Position numbers and translations under genes: made by a program
Shown here: positions 11,111 through 23,760 of the stretch, one piece after another
How positions within the stretch are numbered: the first letter of the stretch is position 1
Layout: each line of letters starts with the position of its first letter
Assembly (NCBI GenBank): GCA_021399435.1
Contig: JAJTUP010000001.1
Coordinates: forward strand, 1,488,001 to 1,552,000
DNA from: Diaporthe sp. PMI_573
Taxonomy: Eukaryota; Ascomycota; Sordariomycetes; Diaporthales; Diaporthaceae
DNA: 64,000 nucleotides
Direction: 5' to 3'
Notes under the pieces: model-generated
What the model saw: the letters and a program-made list of their open reading frames with translations, nothing else
Databases searched by the model: none
What the model was told of the DNA's origin: nothing

Positions 11111-13883
11111 TCAGGTACGACTGGCCCCAACCGTTTTGTTTGTATCAACCACCTGCTTTGTCCTTGGCGTCCTCCTCGACCTTACGAACTCAACCCTGCC
11201 CTCGTCCACGTTCCTATCCAGCCTGACCCAGCGCTCATCGTCATCCCGCCCCCGCACCGTGCCCAAGACAACCCTCTCATACGCAGCATCACTCAAGTCC
11301 GTGCCTCTGTCCCAGTGGTCCTTGAGCCAGCCCGAGGCCGCCAGCTGAGAAACGGCGTGCCAGATGTTGGCGCACCTCGAGAACTGGATCTGGCGCGCGA
11401 ACCGCACCGTGATGACCGCCACCACGAGCATGTGCACCCCCAGCAGCACCGTCACGGCCGCGTACCCGGGACACCCGCGGGCGCTGAACGGGCCCGCGGC
11501 CGAGTTGGAGCCCCAGCAGGGGCCGGGCGTGCGCGCGACGCTGGTCACGGCGAGGTCCACGTTCTCGGCGGTCCCCATGGAGGACAAAACGGTCGTGTAG
11601 GTCCAGAAGGCCGTCATGGCGACGTATGACTGGAGCATGCTGGCGGCCCGCCCCGTCGTGGACAGGATGTCCTCGAGGACGAGCATGTACTCGCCGCGGG
11701 TGATCTGGCCATAATAAGAACAGTTCCAGCAGGTGCCGAAGCTCATGTTGAAGTTGCCCATGTCCGTCAGGAGGCTGTACATGATCTGGTCCAGGAGGTG
11801 TTCTGTGTTTAGCTCGTTGGCCGTGGTGTTTGAAAAGGCTGAAGTGGTATCGTTTTGTTCCGAGTCACCTAGGATTTCGAGCTCAAGGATGCCTCGCTCT
11901 CTGTAATCCTCTGTGTCTTGGTCTGGTAGCAAGCCGAGATAGCGTCGAGTCGCGGTTGTATCGTAGTATGGCGGCAAGACGGACCACAGATTAGATGGCT
12001 CCGCGAGCCCTCCAGATGTGTTCATGTGAACATAGTATCTGTCCATGCTATAAGCCAGGAAGCACAAGGAAGCATTGAGATGTCTGCCAGGTAGGAGTTC
12101 GAAGCTCTGCCACTCGCCATACGCGGTGCCCTCCTCGAGAGGCTCACTCCTGTTTTCAAATGTTGCCCAGCTCGCCTGGTTCATATTTGTAGAGAAAACC
12201 AGGAAGATGGAGTTGTTCTGGGACCAGGCCGGGTCTGATGGGTCCCACGACTGAGTGTACTGGACTGCTTGCGCGCTGAAGACAGAGCCACCAACTCCGC
12301 CGACCAAGCATGAAGAGGACGAAGGAATGGCGCCAGCGGGCAGAGAGCAGCCGAAGTAGACTTGTTCGCATTCTGAACCGTCACAGAGGGCAGAGACGCC
12401 ATCCGTAGCCTGCTCTAATGCTGAACCGTATGACAACAGGCCGTCGAGCAGCCCGAGATTGTCGTTAAATCCATCCAGGGTGATCATGGATATAGTGCCA
12501 TTGATAGAAGGCGGCATGCACACAGTCCTCGAGTCGAGGGCCATCGCGTTCCCAGTATACCGCCTCACGGCCGTCCGGTTCATCGACTCGCTCAGCGGAA
12601 GAAACGCCCTATGCACCAGACCCGTGTCGCTCAAGCCACGGGTGCTGGGATCCAGACTGCCGTTGGTTGGCTTTGCCTCACCAAAGACCGGGAAAATTGC
12701 ATTGCCAGTGTCGGTGTTGTAGTAGGCCAAGGCACTATTCAGGTCATAGCCAGTGGCACCCGGTGGTACTAGGCTGAGCACGGGGGCATTTCCAGAGTCG
12801 CCGACGATAGTGTAGTCATGCTGTTTGCCAGTCAGCATAGCGTCACAGTTTTGTTTTCGATATTCAGCCAAAATAGAGGGTGTCTCGGGTTAAAAGTTCT
12901 CGTGGAATACGCCAGCCCATCGTTTTCTGGAGTTTTGAAGGGGGCCTCGAAGGACGCACTTTCATAAAAGAGACAACGAGAAACTGACCATGTCTGAAAG
13001 AAGAATTGTAGATGAGAATCGTAATGTCAAGTCGACTATTGCCAATAGCACAATCAACGAAAACTCGACATGGCGAAGGACCCTCCAAGTCCTGAAAGAC
13101 AGCACAATCTCAAGCAATTTGTGCGGTCCATCATTGACTGCCCGTAGAATAGACAGAAAGCCGGCCTGGTTACATGATCAAAATGCTTAGTCCATCAAGA
13201 CACTCACGAACCATGATCGGCGGAGGAAAAAAAGGTCGCGCAATAGGGTGCTTACCTTTGCTTTTGGAACAGACCATTTCTCCAGGATCAACGCAGCGGC
13301 CATGGAGGTACAGACTGCAGCCTGTAATGAGACGATGAAGGTGAGAACAAGAGCGGCCAAAGTGATGGCTTGCTCCATATAACCCCTGAGCGCCATCTGC
13401 CTCCAGGCCCACGTCGCATTCGCGGCCTCGCTCTTGGACCCATATCCGACCCAGAGGAAGGTCAGGAATGCGAACACTCCAAGCAAGCCCACTGTGCCGA
13501 CAATGATTACAATGCTCCCAGACACTCCAAGGGACTGCTTCAAAGGCAGGATTGATCTGCCCTGGGGCGGGCTGACAGCTGAAATTTGAACGCGGGAGCG
13601 GGCATTCTTCTCCAGCGGCGTTTGGGATGGAGATGCTGTACACGAGCAATTCAGTCACGGCTATTCATCCGCTTGAAGTGAAAAGAACGTTCAGGCCAGA
13701 GGACTTTTCTTGCGTACCGTGGATGCTATCCGACGCACTACGTAAGCTCGTCGAGCCTCCGGACTGATATTGCACTTGAATAGGTCCAGGGCTAGGTGTG
13801 TGGTGGTCCGTCGGGGTGACCTTTGGAGACTGGGGAACTGTCCCAGCACCAACAACTGTCGGGGGAGTGTCTTCGTGAAGCAT
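11111..13883 (-). CDS. Uncharacterised polytopic fungal membrane protein
   Basis: Function unknown. Four exons on the minus strand join in consistent phase: 13718-13883, 13256-13635, 12989-13165 and 11111-12883, giving about 831 residues. The last acceptor (12884-12885) is the least certain because the preceding donor is GTCAGT. The N-terminal ~80 residues are Ser/Pro/Thr-rich and presumably cytosolic. Three hydrophobic segments follow: SIVIIVGTVGLLGVFAFLTF, an ITLAALVLTFIVSLQAA helix, and a helix around FSLIVLLAIVDL in exon 3. Exon 4 codes a large loop with several Cys and many Asn-X-Ser/Thr sites, so probably extracellular or luminal. A last helix, VTVLLGVHMLVVAVITV, lies near the C-terminus before a basic tail. 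The topology resembles a family of fungal hypothetical proteins abundant in accessory regions. Neighbours do not suggest a pathway. Confidence 0.75.
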
Positions 13884-14747
13884 CTTGCCAATCGAGTGTC
13901 AGAAGATTTGTTCCGATCAACTAAAAGACAGAGTCAGGCATGACAAGCAGTTCCAACTTGCCCTTTTAAACGCATTCAATACTCGGCGATTTCTTTTTAT
14001 TTTCTAACTTTAGAACTTATCGATGTCTCGATCATTTTCAGCTGAGGTGCTTGTGTAACGACCTCTTCCAATTGTCAACGGCCCGAATCAGGCAGTGTAA
14101 CCATAGCTGATATGTGCCTAGATGATGATCTTGAAATTTCCGTTATCATTGGATCGTCTGTTAGGCTACAACGGGAAGGATGAATTCAGCCCCCAAACTG
14201 GTGATATCCTCTGCTGCAACTCTGCTATTAGCGCGAGAGCTTGTATATAGGAAAGGCGACATCCAGGGGTAAATGGGGGCTCTCGCCAAGTTACCCCAAG
14301 TGAGAGATAGAATACCCAACTGCATGATGACTGCTGATCGACGAGGGTTGCATCACATTACAAGGACCATGATGACTGCATATGCAGTGACAGAAAATAT
14401 CGCAGATCGGTGATCAGGCTCCTCGCTCAGGGTTTTGGCCAGGTGGATCTGCATGCTGGGCAGCGACGAGAACGAATTGTCAGGACTAAGCTCTGCTGTA
14501 CACAATCGATCTCCTTCGCACAGCGTTTCCAGATGTCTGCGAGACCTACTGCCCGTTGTGACATTCGTGCATCACATCTCACTGGTAGACCTCTTTTGAG
14601 GCCTTAAATCCAGCACAGTGTCCAGTTCCTTCTGCCGTATATCAGAGAGCCCAGCACCCTTTAGAGGTTGTGCTACCGCTCAGGATTGCAAATATTTCTT
14701 ATTTCATGCATTACCTTAATTATGTATCCCGCTGTTGGAACGACCTA
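13884..14747. other. Intergenic, AT-richer
   Basis: About 860 bp upstream of the membrane protein gene and downstream of the ATPase-HET gene, both on the minus strand. No supported gene is present. It should hold the promoter of the former and the 3' UTR of the latter. Confidence 0.5.
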
Positions 14748-17700
14748 CTAGTACAATGTGAGAGACTCTTTGCCTGCGCCGCCAAAGTCGAGTGCTTCGC
14801 CGTGCATGATGCCGTGAAAATAGCCTTGCCCAATAAGTCTCTGAGCTTCCGGACGCTCTTTGCCAGGCCTGGTAATGAATGGAACATCCCCTCCAGCAAA
14901 TATGTAGACGGCGTCATTCTTCCGTACGTTTGACGGTGCCATCCCACACAATTTGCGTTGCTTCGTTGTCACAAATCGCCACCCTCGAACTTCGTCCCTG
15001 AGAAGTGATGCATAGGCCATGCTTTCCTCTTCCAAGGCGGGTCCATTCCTCTCAGCTCTTGGCTGCCCTCGCTTACTGGAAGCATTTCTGTCTTGTTTCG
15101 ACCAGTCCAACTTTAAAAGCCTCTGGTACGCCTCCCACGAGCGAGACAGGCTATGGCCACCCGGAATAGGGGCTTTGGGATACTTAGCGCCTGCAATGGG
15201 CACCTTCCAGACAAGTTCACCGCGTTCCTCCTCATTGAAAAGGTTGGACATGTTTTTCAGGGTCTCTTCAACCTCCAGGAAGAAGCACCTCTGGCGTTCT
15301 GGATCCGGTTCAAGAGATGAATGCGTCACGGTCTCAATCTCATCCACGAAGTACGCGTCCGTAGTGACTTTACCACCGTCAGAAGAAATTTCCAATTTTT
15401 CACCAGTCCCCAAAGCAGCCCGAAACACGACGCCTCGACTTGCCGAAGCATGAAGACTGCTTTGCTTCTCCATCGTCCAATCGGTCATCCAGGATGGTGA
15501 GCCTGGGTTGTCTTCATCTAGGCCAGCTCGGTACAAAAGGAGCATGCCTTGCTTGCGCTCCGAGTATTTCCGAAACAAGACTTCGGTGAATCTCCTTGCT
15601 ATTGCCGCGAAGGGACTTTTGTAGTCGGGCTCAAAATCGTCAAGATGACCGTCTGCTGCTATTCCAAGCAGCGAGAAGAACCTATCCCGCCTCAGTGTTG
15701 ACTGACAGTGGCGGAAACTTTCGAGAAGCACCAGAATCGATAGACGAGTTGACCTGACCTCGTGGAACCGTAAATTGCCCAGCCTAAGAAAAGGCTGCCA
15801 GGCTTTTCTTACTTCATCGCCTTGTATTCTCATCTCAGAGTTGCGATCTATCTGTCGAGTGGCCGAGTATAGGTCGTCCCAGTTGATGATGTAGTCTCCA
15901 CAAACGAGCTTCATTTCGCGAGCAATGACGACCTCCTGTATGATCCAGACTCGCCGAAACCACTCGTTCTGGAAGAATTTGGCAGTCTTTGACCAAATGT
16001 GGTCAGCTGGAGGGGGCTGGTCTTTCTCGTTCCAACTTTCAGGACGTTTTGGCAGATCTCTTGGCTGGTCTGCCAAGTCTTCGTGTCTTTGGCGGGCTCG
16101 AATTTGCATCAGCATCTCAACGACCTCATTTGTTTCCTCATCACTTCGAATGAAACCCCAGGTCTGAGTAGAATTTTGGAAAATTTTAGCCAGAATTTTG
16201 ACCTGTTCGGTCTTTTCATCGTCGTCATTTTGGTTGATGCATATGGCATCAACCCAGAGGACCAAGCTTTTGTGCCTGTCTCGCAACTTTGAAAGGGCTA
16301 GATGGAGCGGCTCCGTGATTTTGAGCATCCCCACTGGCGTGTGGATGATGTGACTTGCTTGACTCTTTGGACCCCAGACGTACGAGACAGTCGTATATTT
16401 CACCCTCGCATCAAGACTTTTCATCCATATTAAGCCTTTGAGCGGGACATGCGGCGGGCCTGGGAAAAGAGTGAACACGCGGAGCTGGCCCTCTTGTAAC
16501 CTGTCGTACTGGTACAAATTGTCCGTGAACACATTCGGTGCATTCTGCAGCCGAATCTCGGACCAGAGATGGGACGTTCCAAGTTCGTTTTTATTAGAAG
16601 GATTTGGGCCGCTTCTCTCAGCCGACTCTGATTTGGCATGGGATACACTGGCTGGCGCTGGTGGACCAGAAACTTCTGCAAATTTCTGTTCTGGATACAG
16701 ACCCAAATAGTCCTTGGCTGCGATATGGTTTTGAGGTATGTAAGCAGAGTATGGGCTGTAAGAGCTGGGTTGGGCATTGCCGAGTAGCATTCGGGGGTAA
16801 GGCTGTCTGCCCATGTACCCAAATGACGTGTCCCAATAGCCGGAGGGATGAAAAGAAGGAGGTGGCTCAGGGTAGCCAAGATAAGCATCGCCGTGTGCCA
16901 CATGTTCGGCCATTTGTGGCGTCTCATAGACTCCATAGTTGGTGCCGTGCATTCCTCGATACCACGACTCCTGCGTAACCAAAAAGTCACGGGTTCCAGG
17001 ATGTCTCCTAAAAGTTTGATGAGAAGCTGACATCACTGCTTCTGGTCGGCTTCGCTGAGCAGCGAACCGGGGGTACATGTCCTCCAGCCCCCATTGTGGA
17101 ATCGGTGCTTCTGAACCTCTCGTTTCCGCAACAGCAGGAGAGGGCTTCTCAACCACGAGGAATTGCGGAACTCCATTGCGCTTGAGGGAGGCTGTGACTG
17201 TCCGATCTCCTTGAAGTTGGAGTAGGCCGCGGTCAAAATATTCCCAAGGGTCAACGATGGCAGATATGCCTCGCTTGTGAAAGATGTCGCTGATCATGAT
17301 GAGAATCATGACATGCTTCGACTTCGTTTTGTCGTTAATATCTTGGTCGCGGAGGCGATACTGCCGTGCCTGTGATGAGAGCGGGGCCAATTAGTAAATA
17401 GCTGGCTTAGCAACCCTAGCTTTATTGAAATTGAACCGCGAGGCTCAATGGAATTCGTAAATAACAAGTTCTGTACTAGTAGTGGGATGCTCCGGATTTG
17501 CCTTGATGACTTACTTTCGAAAGGTTGCTCGTGGTCCACTCAAAATTGTCTTCATCATGTCCAATAGTGGCGGCAACATCTATGTGATATGTCGGCACAG
17601 GTCCGAACCGTGCGCAGAGATCCCTAGCTTTGAGCTCAGTCTTCAGGAAAGATGTCATCTTTTCCGAAACCTTCGTATCCGCTAGAGTGAATGCGGACTT

Positions 17701-20700
17701 TTCGCTGGCGCCATCAAGGAGTGGAAGCCCTGCCCTGCAGCGGAGATCACTGGTCCAGTGCTGTAATGCGTTGTATTCGGACCCGAGGTGACTATTCAAG
17801 AAAGCTGAAACCTGTACAAGAATAGGCCAGTGTTAGTATAAGGTTCATGAGAACGTTGCCGAGACCAAGATTGTTCATACAAGTACTTCGCCAAGGTATT
17901 TCAAATGCTGGTCAGAATCCATGTCCCAGGATGCGCCGTCAGGCACCTTGGGCTTGAGTTTCGAAAAGGTGTCGTTTATGTGGAGAACCCGCAGGGGCAG
18001 TCGCCTGTCTTGAGCGGCCTTGGTTTCTCTGACCTCGTGATGCTCGTGAGTTTGTCCTAGGCGCGTACCGTACAGCGGGTTATTGCCCTCAGAATTGGGG
18101 GCGCTGCTGCTTGATTGTGTTGATGATGAATTTGTGGGTGGCGAAGAACACGTCAAGGAGTCCATAAAATAATCCCAGCGCCCCATATCAGTATTGTCGT
18201 CTAATATGTCTGGATCTTGCTCTGGTTAGGGCGCTTATCATAGTTTAGTGGTGTAAATGCTGAGAAAACGCTCCACGCACCTTGATTAGGGATGTCAACA
18301 TGCAATCCTAGCTTGTTGAATGATGACAGAACGTCTTCACGTGTAGACTTGCTGAGACACGTGTACAACAATTGTACATGCTGAATGTTCTTGATTCCGC
18401 AATATTCCGCGAGGAAGTCAACAAGTTGGAACAGAGGATATTGAGAAAATAGACCGTTTTGTGACACGAACAATTTCAATCCGTCCTGTTCGTCTCTCGC
18501 GAAAAAAGCGCCCTTCGAATCTCGGCCCTTCACCTCAGGTGATTTGCCATAGTTCAAAGTGTGGGATTCAACCACGTCAGCAGCGTGGCTAACAGTGGCT
18601 GTTCGTATTGCTGCTATGACGGCGTCTCGTTCAGCGTTGTCCCGAGGTATCAGTCTGTAGACGACACTTTGTTAATGGATTACATCCCAGTCCCTTCGTC
18701 AATGTCTAATTTGGAAGGGGAACATTACTGACGATGCGAAGAATGGGGCCCTCTGATTCAAAAGCACGGTATCGTAGGTTCGTAATTCCTTAAAGCCTCT
18801 CGTGTAGGTCGTTGTCCTTACGCACGAGGAAAGGCGCCTCGGTCCCAAGTCCAAGGCCTTCAAGAGACTGTCCAAATCGCCTATTTCGGGAGGCTCCAGG
18901 GCGAGAAGTGAGACTCTACCATTGAAACTTTCGTGTAGGTGCGCCCGATCGGCAATGAACCACCATTCGTCCTTGGCTCTGGCCAGTTTGAACTGAGCTT
19001 CGCGCGTATCTGATTTGATAGGGAACATGGCCTTAGACCGAAGGACTTCCAGTGCTTTTGTTGCGAAAAGATCTTCCATCCTACCAACGGCTTTGCTTAT
19101 TCTGCCAAGAGTGCGAAGAATAACTGTCAAATTGCGGGACGTGGCGATGGAACTTGCATGTTCGATGACAGCGTCTAGCTCAAGCCCGTCCGTGTCCAGG
19201 AGGGACGAGAAGAGAGACTTGCTTCTAGGATATAGCTGGTCAAGGTCGAGTTTCCTTCTGGAACATTCAGAAAGAGACACCCAGATACTGATTTGTTCGG
19301 TGCCGCGTTTCCCTGTTTTTCCTTGGTAGAATATCAACTCATTCTGCTTGAAAGCAGACCTGTACAAGTTTAGAACGAATGCCACAAAGTTTCACGGATT
19401 TGATTGGACATACTGTATTGTGCGATAATGTCTGTCGTAGTGAGGCCGAATTTGTTCGTAGCTGTATGCTAGCGTCCTCGGGCTGGGTGTGGTGCTACTT
19501 GACCGCATCGATTTGAGACAATGGATGTAGAAGTCAAGGTCTTTTGTAACCCGGACGCCGAGATGAGCCAACCGGGTACGAACCGTTTCATTTCTTGCAC
19601 CGGAGATACCTAAGACTGGAAGAAAGGTGTCAGTATCATCAAGAAGAGGATCCAAAGCCGGGAGACAAGTCTCGTCGAGTCTTAAGCGACGGCCATCGCG
19701 GACTACGAGACGTGTCTTGCGAATGGCCTCTATCACCCTTTCCCTTGATTGCCGCCACTTCGAGCTCATGAGTGCAGAAACATCGGGCTCAATCCAAGCG
19801 GAGTAAGATTGCCAGTTGTCCATCAGTACTTCGACAAGGTCAGAGAACGGGCACACGTGAGTGAGATATTTGAACTCGTCAGAAAGCCTGAACTCGTCGT
19901 GATCAGACTGTTCGATCGTGACTAGCCGGGGTATCATTGACAACTGACAGTGCTTGATCAAGTACTCGATGAAGCCAGAGCGTCCAGTCCGAAGTCGGTC
20001 CTGCGCGTCGTTCTGTTGCGCATTGCAGATCTCGATCTTCTGACATGCAGCACCGTATCCATCACTAGCGAGGTCATAATCCCGATGTAACAATTCGAAT
20101 CTTTGGTGGAGCCTCTCGGTTACTCTGAGCAGCGCAGGACTCGCCTCTGTACAAGGGACATACAACGTCGAGCCTTTACTATATTTGCCGTTGGCTGTCT
20201 CGAACCACAAGTCCAAGGGTTGATTTCCTGCTGGAGCCCATGACGCCTGATATAAGAACATTGCATGGGATATCAGCTGAGATCTTGTAAAAGAGGCTGG
20301 TCTGAAGCTGGGTTTGCTGTGCAATTTCCGTATGATCTCGCATAGTTGAGTAGTATCGGCCTTCTTGATGCCTAGTCTCTGAAACAACTCGAGTCGGCTC
20401 GGTTGTGCCTCAACAGCAGGGTCAACAAATTTCATATTTTCAATCACCTGGATATCAAAACCTCCGAAGTCGATGTTCTTTGGCCAAAGAAGACTTTCTT
20501 TGTCAGCGGAGGTCCACGTTCCATCTGACAGCGGCACGATGCAAAGCTGTTGCACCTGGTTGCGAAGGTCGGGCTCGTCCAACATTGGTGACAAAGCATT
20601 TGCCAGTTCCTCATGCCATTGAAGAGATCGTGAACGAAATTCCTGGCGATTTTTGTTGATCATTGTTTGAAGATGGTCGAGAAAATCTTTGGCGGTCAAG

Positions 20701-22307
20701 TTTCGGGCGTCAAGTGCCAAAATAGCGTCAGCTACCCAGAGTGGGTACTTAGCTGAGACATAGATATCCTCAGTATGACGAGACAACGTGAAAGGACGAC
20801 CACTGAGATCAGAGAACTTCTTAGGGTCGACGTAAAAGACCTCTCGCGGGGTTTTCATTGTCCCGGACTCTGTCTCTAGCACAGAAGTATTGCTCAATGT
20901 CGCCTGCACCCTCGTCATTGCGGGTTTGAAGAAAGCGGACGTTGCTGAAGAAGTGATGAAGAATGGCCAGGTAAACCGCGAAGGACTCTTGTTCAACCTA
21001 CGAACGGCCTCCAGAACTGCATCGCACAAGGAGTCACGGATCGCCAAATTCCAAGGGAGAGAAATGTCGATGTTCTGCCGGCTTGCAGTGAGGAGGAAAT
21101 CACCTTGCAGGAGGAACTAATACATATTGTCAATTTAAAGCTGCGAATACGGCCTTCACCATCAGTAAAAAGTGTTCGTCGCACGCACCTTCAAACCGTG
21201 GGAAGAGATAGGTAATCCCGAATAGACATTTTGCGAGGCAGGCGGTAGTGGCAGCCCCTGGTGGTCCAGGACAGGAAATGCAAGGATCATTTTCGTCTTG
21301 TGACATCCTGGGCGTTTCGGTTCCTGCGGCACTTTCGCAATGTATTGAGTCTTGATATATTGGGAAAAGCTCTCTCCGTCTTCCAGAGTAGTCGTGTGGG
21401 GCCCTTTCGAGCCCTTGCCGGTCACCTTACGGCGAATAATCCTCTTCCGCTTGATGCCGCTTTCTTCGACCACTTCCAGCTCGATGCAGTTGAGCTTCCT
21501 CAAAAACAACAAAAGAGCAGGGTCAAATTTTTCCAAACTCTCGGAGACTTGTTCCCGATCTTGCAGCTTTGGTATTCTCATGCAAAACGACGTCAGTCCA
21601 CCGTCCTCTGGAAGGGCAGGGTCCGGCCACTCGTCCCACCATTCTGGAGCAATCACTCCAAATTCTCTGTTGCGGTCCCACTTTATGTGATATCCTCGAG
21701 AAGATAGCCATACCATATCTGCGGCCCTGAACACACTCTTGAAACCGATTCCCTTCTCGCCTATTGAGTCGTTCGTGCCGGTCTTGTTCTTTTTGGTGCT
21801 GGAGTTGATCGAGCAGATAGCTTCTACTTCGTCCTTGCTGAAGCCAATCTGATTGGAATGCACATGAAGATATCCCTTGTGGAGGATGAATTTAACGGAC
21901 GGATCTACATCATTGTCGTAGCTAGTGTCGTCCAAGTTTTGGAGAAATTCAAGAATGAAGTGAGTCAAGCTGTCGTATAGCTGGTCGACGATGCTACGAC
22001 ACAGTCAACAAACGCGGAGCACTTCAACGGCTTAGAAGCGTACCCACATGTCGAAAAGACTGCTAATAGATTTTGGGAACGTCTTGATAGCCTCTGGGCT
22101 GTACTCTCGGCCTAGGCGCTGGATGTGGGCTCTGGGGTCATTCGCCGGCTGAGAGTTTCCTGACGATGGGTCGGTGAACTCAGGGCTTCTTGACGAAGCT
22201 GCTATATCTGTGGGCTGATGACTACGGTCTAATCCATCGGCTTCTTGTTCAGCCTCGTGGGTGTTGGCGCCAGTGCCAAATCCAAAGAGTGAGCGAATAA
22301 CCTCCAT
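14748..22307 (-). CDS. Sacsin/NO VEIN-like GHKL ATPase - DUF3883 - HET domain fusion protein
   Basis: Eight exons in consistent phase: 22048-22307, 21189-21993, 19414-21116, 18733-19359, 18281-18654, 17881-18209, 17515-17811 and 14748-17369. They encode about 2,338 residues. An acidic/polar N-terminus leads into an Hsp90/sacsin-type ATPase fold. This shows an N box EFLQNLDD (E102, N106), a degenerate G1 box NQIGF (134-138) and a G2 box GEKGIGFKSVF (165-175), followed by a typical DFLLTASRQNID segment. The middle ~1,000 residues look like the fungal NO VEIN/sacsin-like body. A DUF3883-like module spans exons 7-8 (YHIDVAATIGHDEDNFEWTT to VDPWEYF, about 1440-1509). A Pro/Tyr/Gly/Ser-rich linker of ~230 residues follows. 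The C-terminal HET domain has SYVWG (1794-1798), WVDAICINQ (1837-1845) and WFRRVWIIQE. HET domains trigger cell death in vegetative incompatibility. I infer that the ATPase part is the sensor or switch and HET the effector. The order is unusual, since HET is normally N-terminal. Confidence 0.85.
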
Positions 22308-23760
22308 TTGGTCGATGATTTGATGCTTGTTAACAGATTATGAGTATTGTGAATAGAGGAAAATACAACTTCGTCACGCTTCATCCGTGGCTAACGAAGG
22401 ACAGTGAAGAGAAGTGGTGGCGTGGGACATCAAAATCCAGCCAGTGCCAGCTGGTGGGGGTTTCAGCTTTCATGCCAGATAGATGGGCGCAGCACCGCCT
22501 TTGGTGGTCCAGCCAAGTTCGAACGCCGGCCACCTGCATGTGGAAAAAGGGCTGTTCAGAAGGCTGATCCAGACGGTTGTTCCACAAGAGGGAGGGCATA
22601 CTTTCGGGCCCGTGGCGCGGCTGCAGTAGCCGAAGGGCACGGGCGCCCGCATACTTGTGCGACACTCCTACAGCAAGATTTGACAAGTCACATCAGCAGG
22701 CAGATGTGAAGTCACATTTGCCTGCTGATGTGACGGTACGGCACTTAAATGCATATTGCGTGGAATAGTCGATCTGGCGATCTATGATTGTAGTCTTTGA
22801 TATATATCTATAATATGTCGGCACCGGCTTGATTTGCTTGCAGTAGCTGGGTGGTTAAGCGCTGTGTCAGTAGAATCTCTGGCTCAGCTAATCACATATT
22901 GGCCCTTTTGGGGTTCACGTTGCCAGAGGGAAGAGTAGTCCAGAGTGTGTTGAGCGTTGCTCGAGAGCTCGGGGTGGACAGGAAGAGGGCGACACGGGAT
23001 GATAGCTGGCGGGCAGGGAAAGCTATTGCTGCACGGTTTACAGACTTGTTCTGCATGACACCGATGCTTTGCTGTGAACTCAACCAGTGCTTTCAATTTT
23101 CAAGTATGTCTGACAGCCACATGATTGGAGAAGATCCAACGTGTATTGGCAAGAGAGTGTTTAATGCAAGAGTGGGGGCCGCTGAGTCGTTGGGTACGTA
23201 CCTCCTCGTGTACCCAGGTACCTCTCCCGTGACGCCATCTCCTGGCCGCCTGCTCTGGGGCGCCGGGTCGCTGTTTCTGAAGCAACCTTCAACTTCAATA
23301 CACCGTCATTGCCCGCTCTCCCCACGCATGTACCTCCTGCGAGTGACCACTGCAGATGCAAGAGATACCCTGGAAAGCATATGCAGTCAACGTTCAATGA
23401 TTTGAAGCTCTGTTGACGCCACCATCCCCGCCCACAGCTGCATTTCACCCGTCTCTGGAACCCCACCAAAAGCTCGATCACACAGGGGCCGAGCCTCGTG
23501 TGGCCGAACCAAACCCGACCAGCAGACCAGACCAAAAAGCAAGCCCAAACGATCTACTTTTGGACCTGCCCTTTACCTTTCCCTCCCTCCTCCTGCCCAC
23601 ACGGTCCCAAAGCTGTCGCTTCATCCACTCGACGTAGCGATACTTGTTCGCCCAGTCTTCCGTCAGCTTGATCTCCCCACAAAAACACCCATCTCGACCG
23701 CCCCGAACGACTTCTCGACAGGAAGAGCGCAGCACAGAACTCACACCGGCAACAGTGAAG
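22308..23760. other. Intergenic between divergent genes, with an inverted repeat
   Basis: 1.45 kb between the divergently transcribed ATPase-HET gene and the UBX gene. It should carry both promoters. The only structured element I see is the inverted repeat listed separately. Open frames here lack family resemblance. Confidence 0.5.
22687..22734. repeat. 23-bp inverted repeat with a 2-nt centre
   Basis: The arm at 22687-22709 starts GTCACATCAGCAGGC. The arm at 22712-22734 ends GCCTGCTGATGTGAC. They are reverse complements with one mismatch over 23 bp, separated by AG. Each arm also contains its own CACATC/GATGTG half-palindrome. It lies about 380 bp upstream of the ATPase-HET start codon and could form a hairpin or cruciform or bind a dimeric regulator. 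No function can be assigned. Confidence 0.8.

Noticed and set aside
14748..17369. Separate HET gene starting inside the last exon
   Set aside because: The exon begins with an acceptor in phase with the DUF3883 exon, the DUF3883-like sequence spans that junction, and no stop separates it from the HET domain. An internal ATG start remains possible but is not needed.
22851..23405. 184-codon plus-strand frame upstream of the UBX gene
   Set aside because: It starts at GTG, has no family features and a random-looking composition, and covers presumed promoter DNA.
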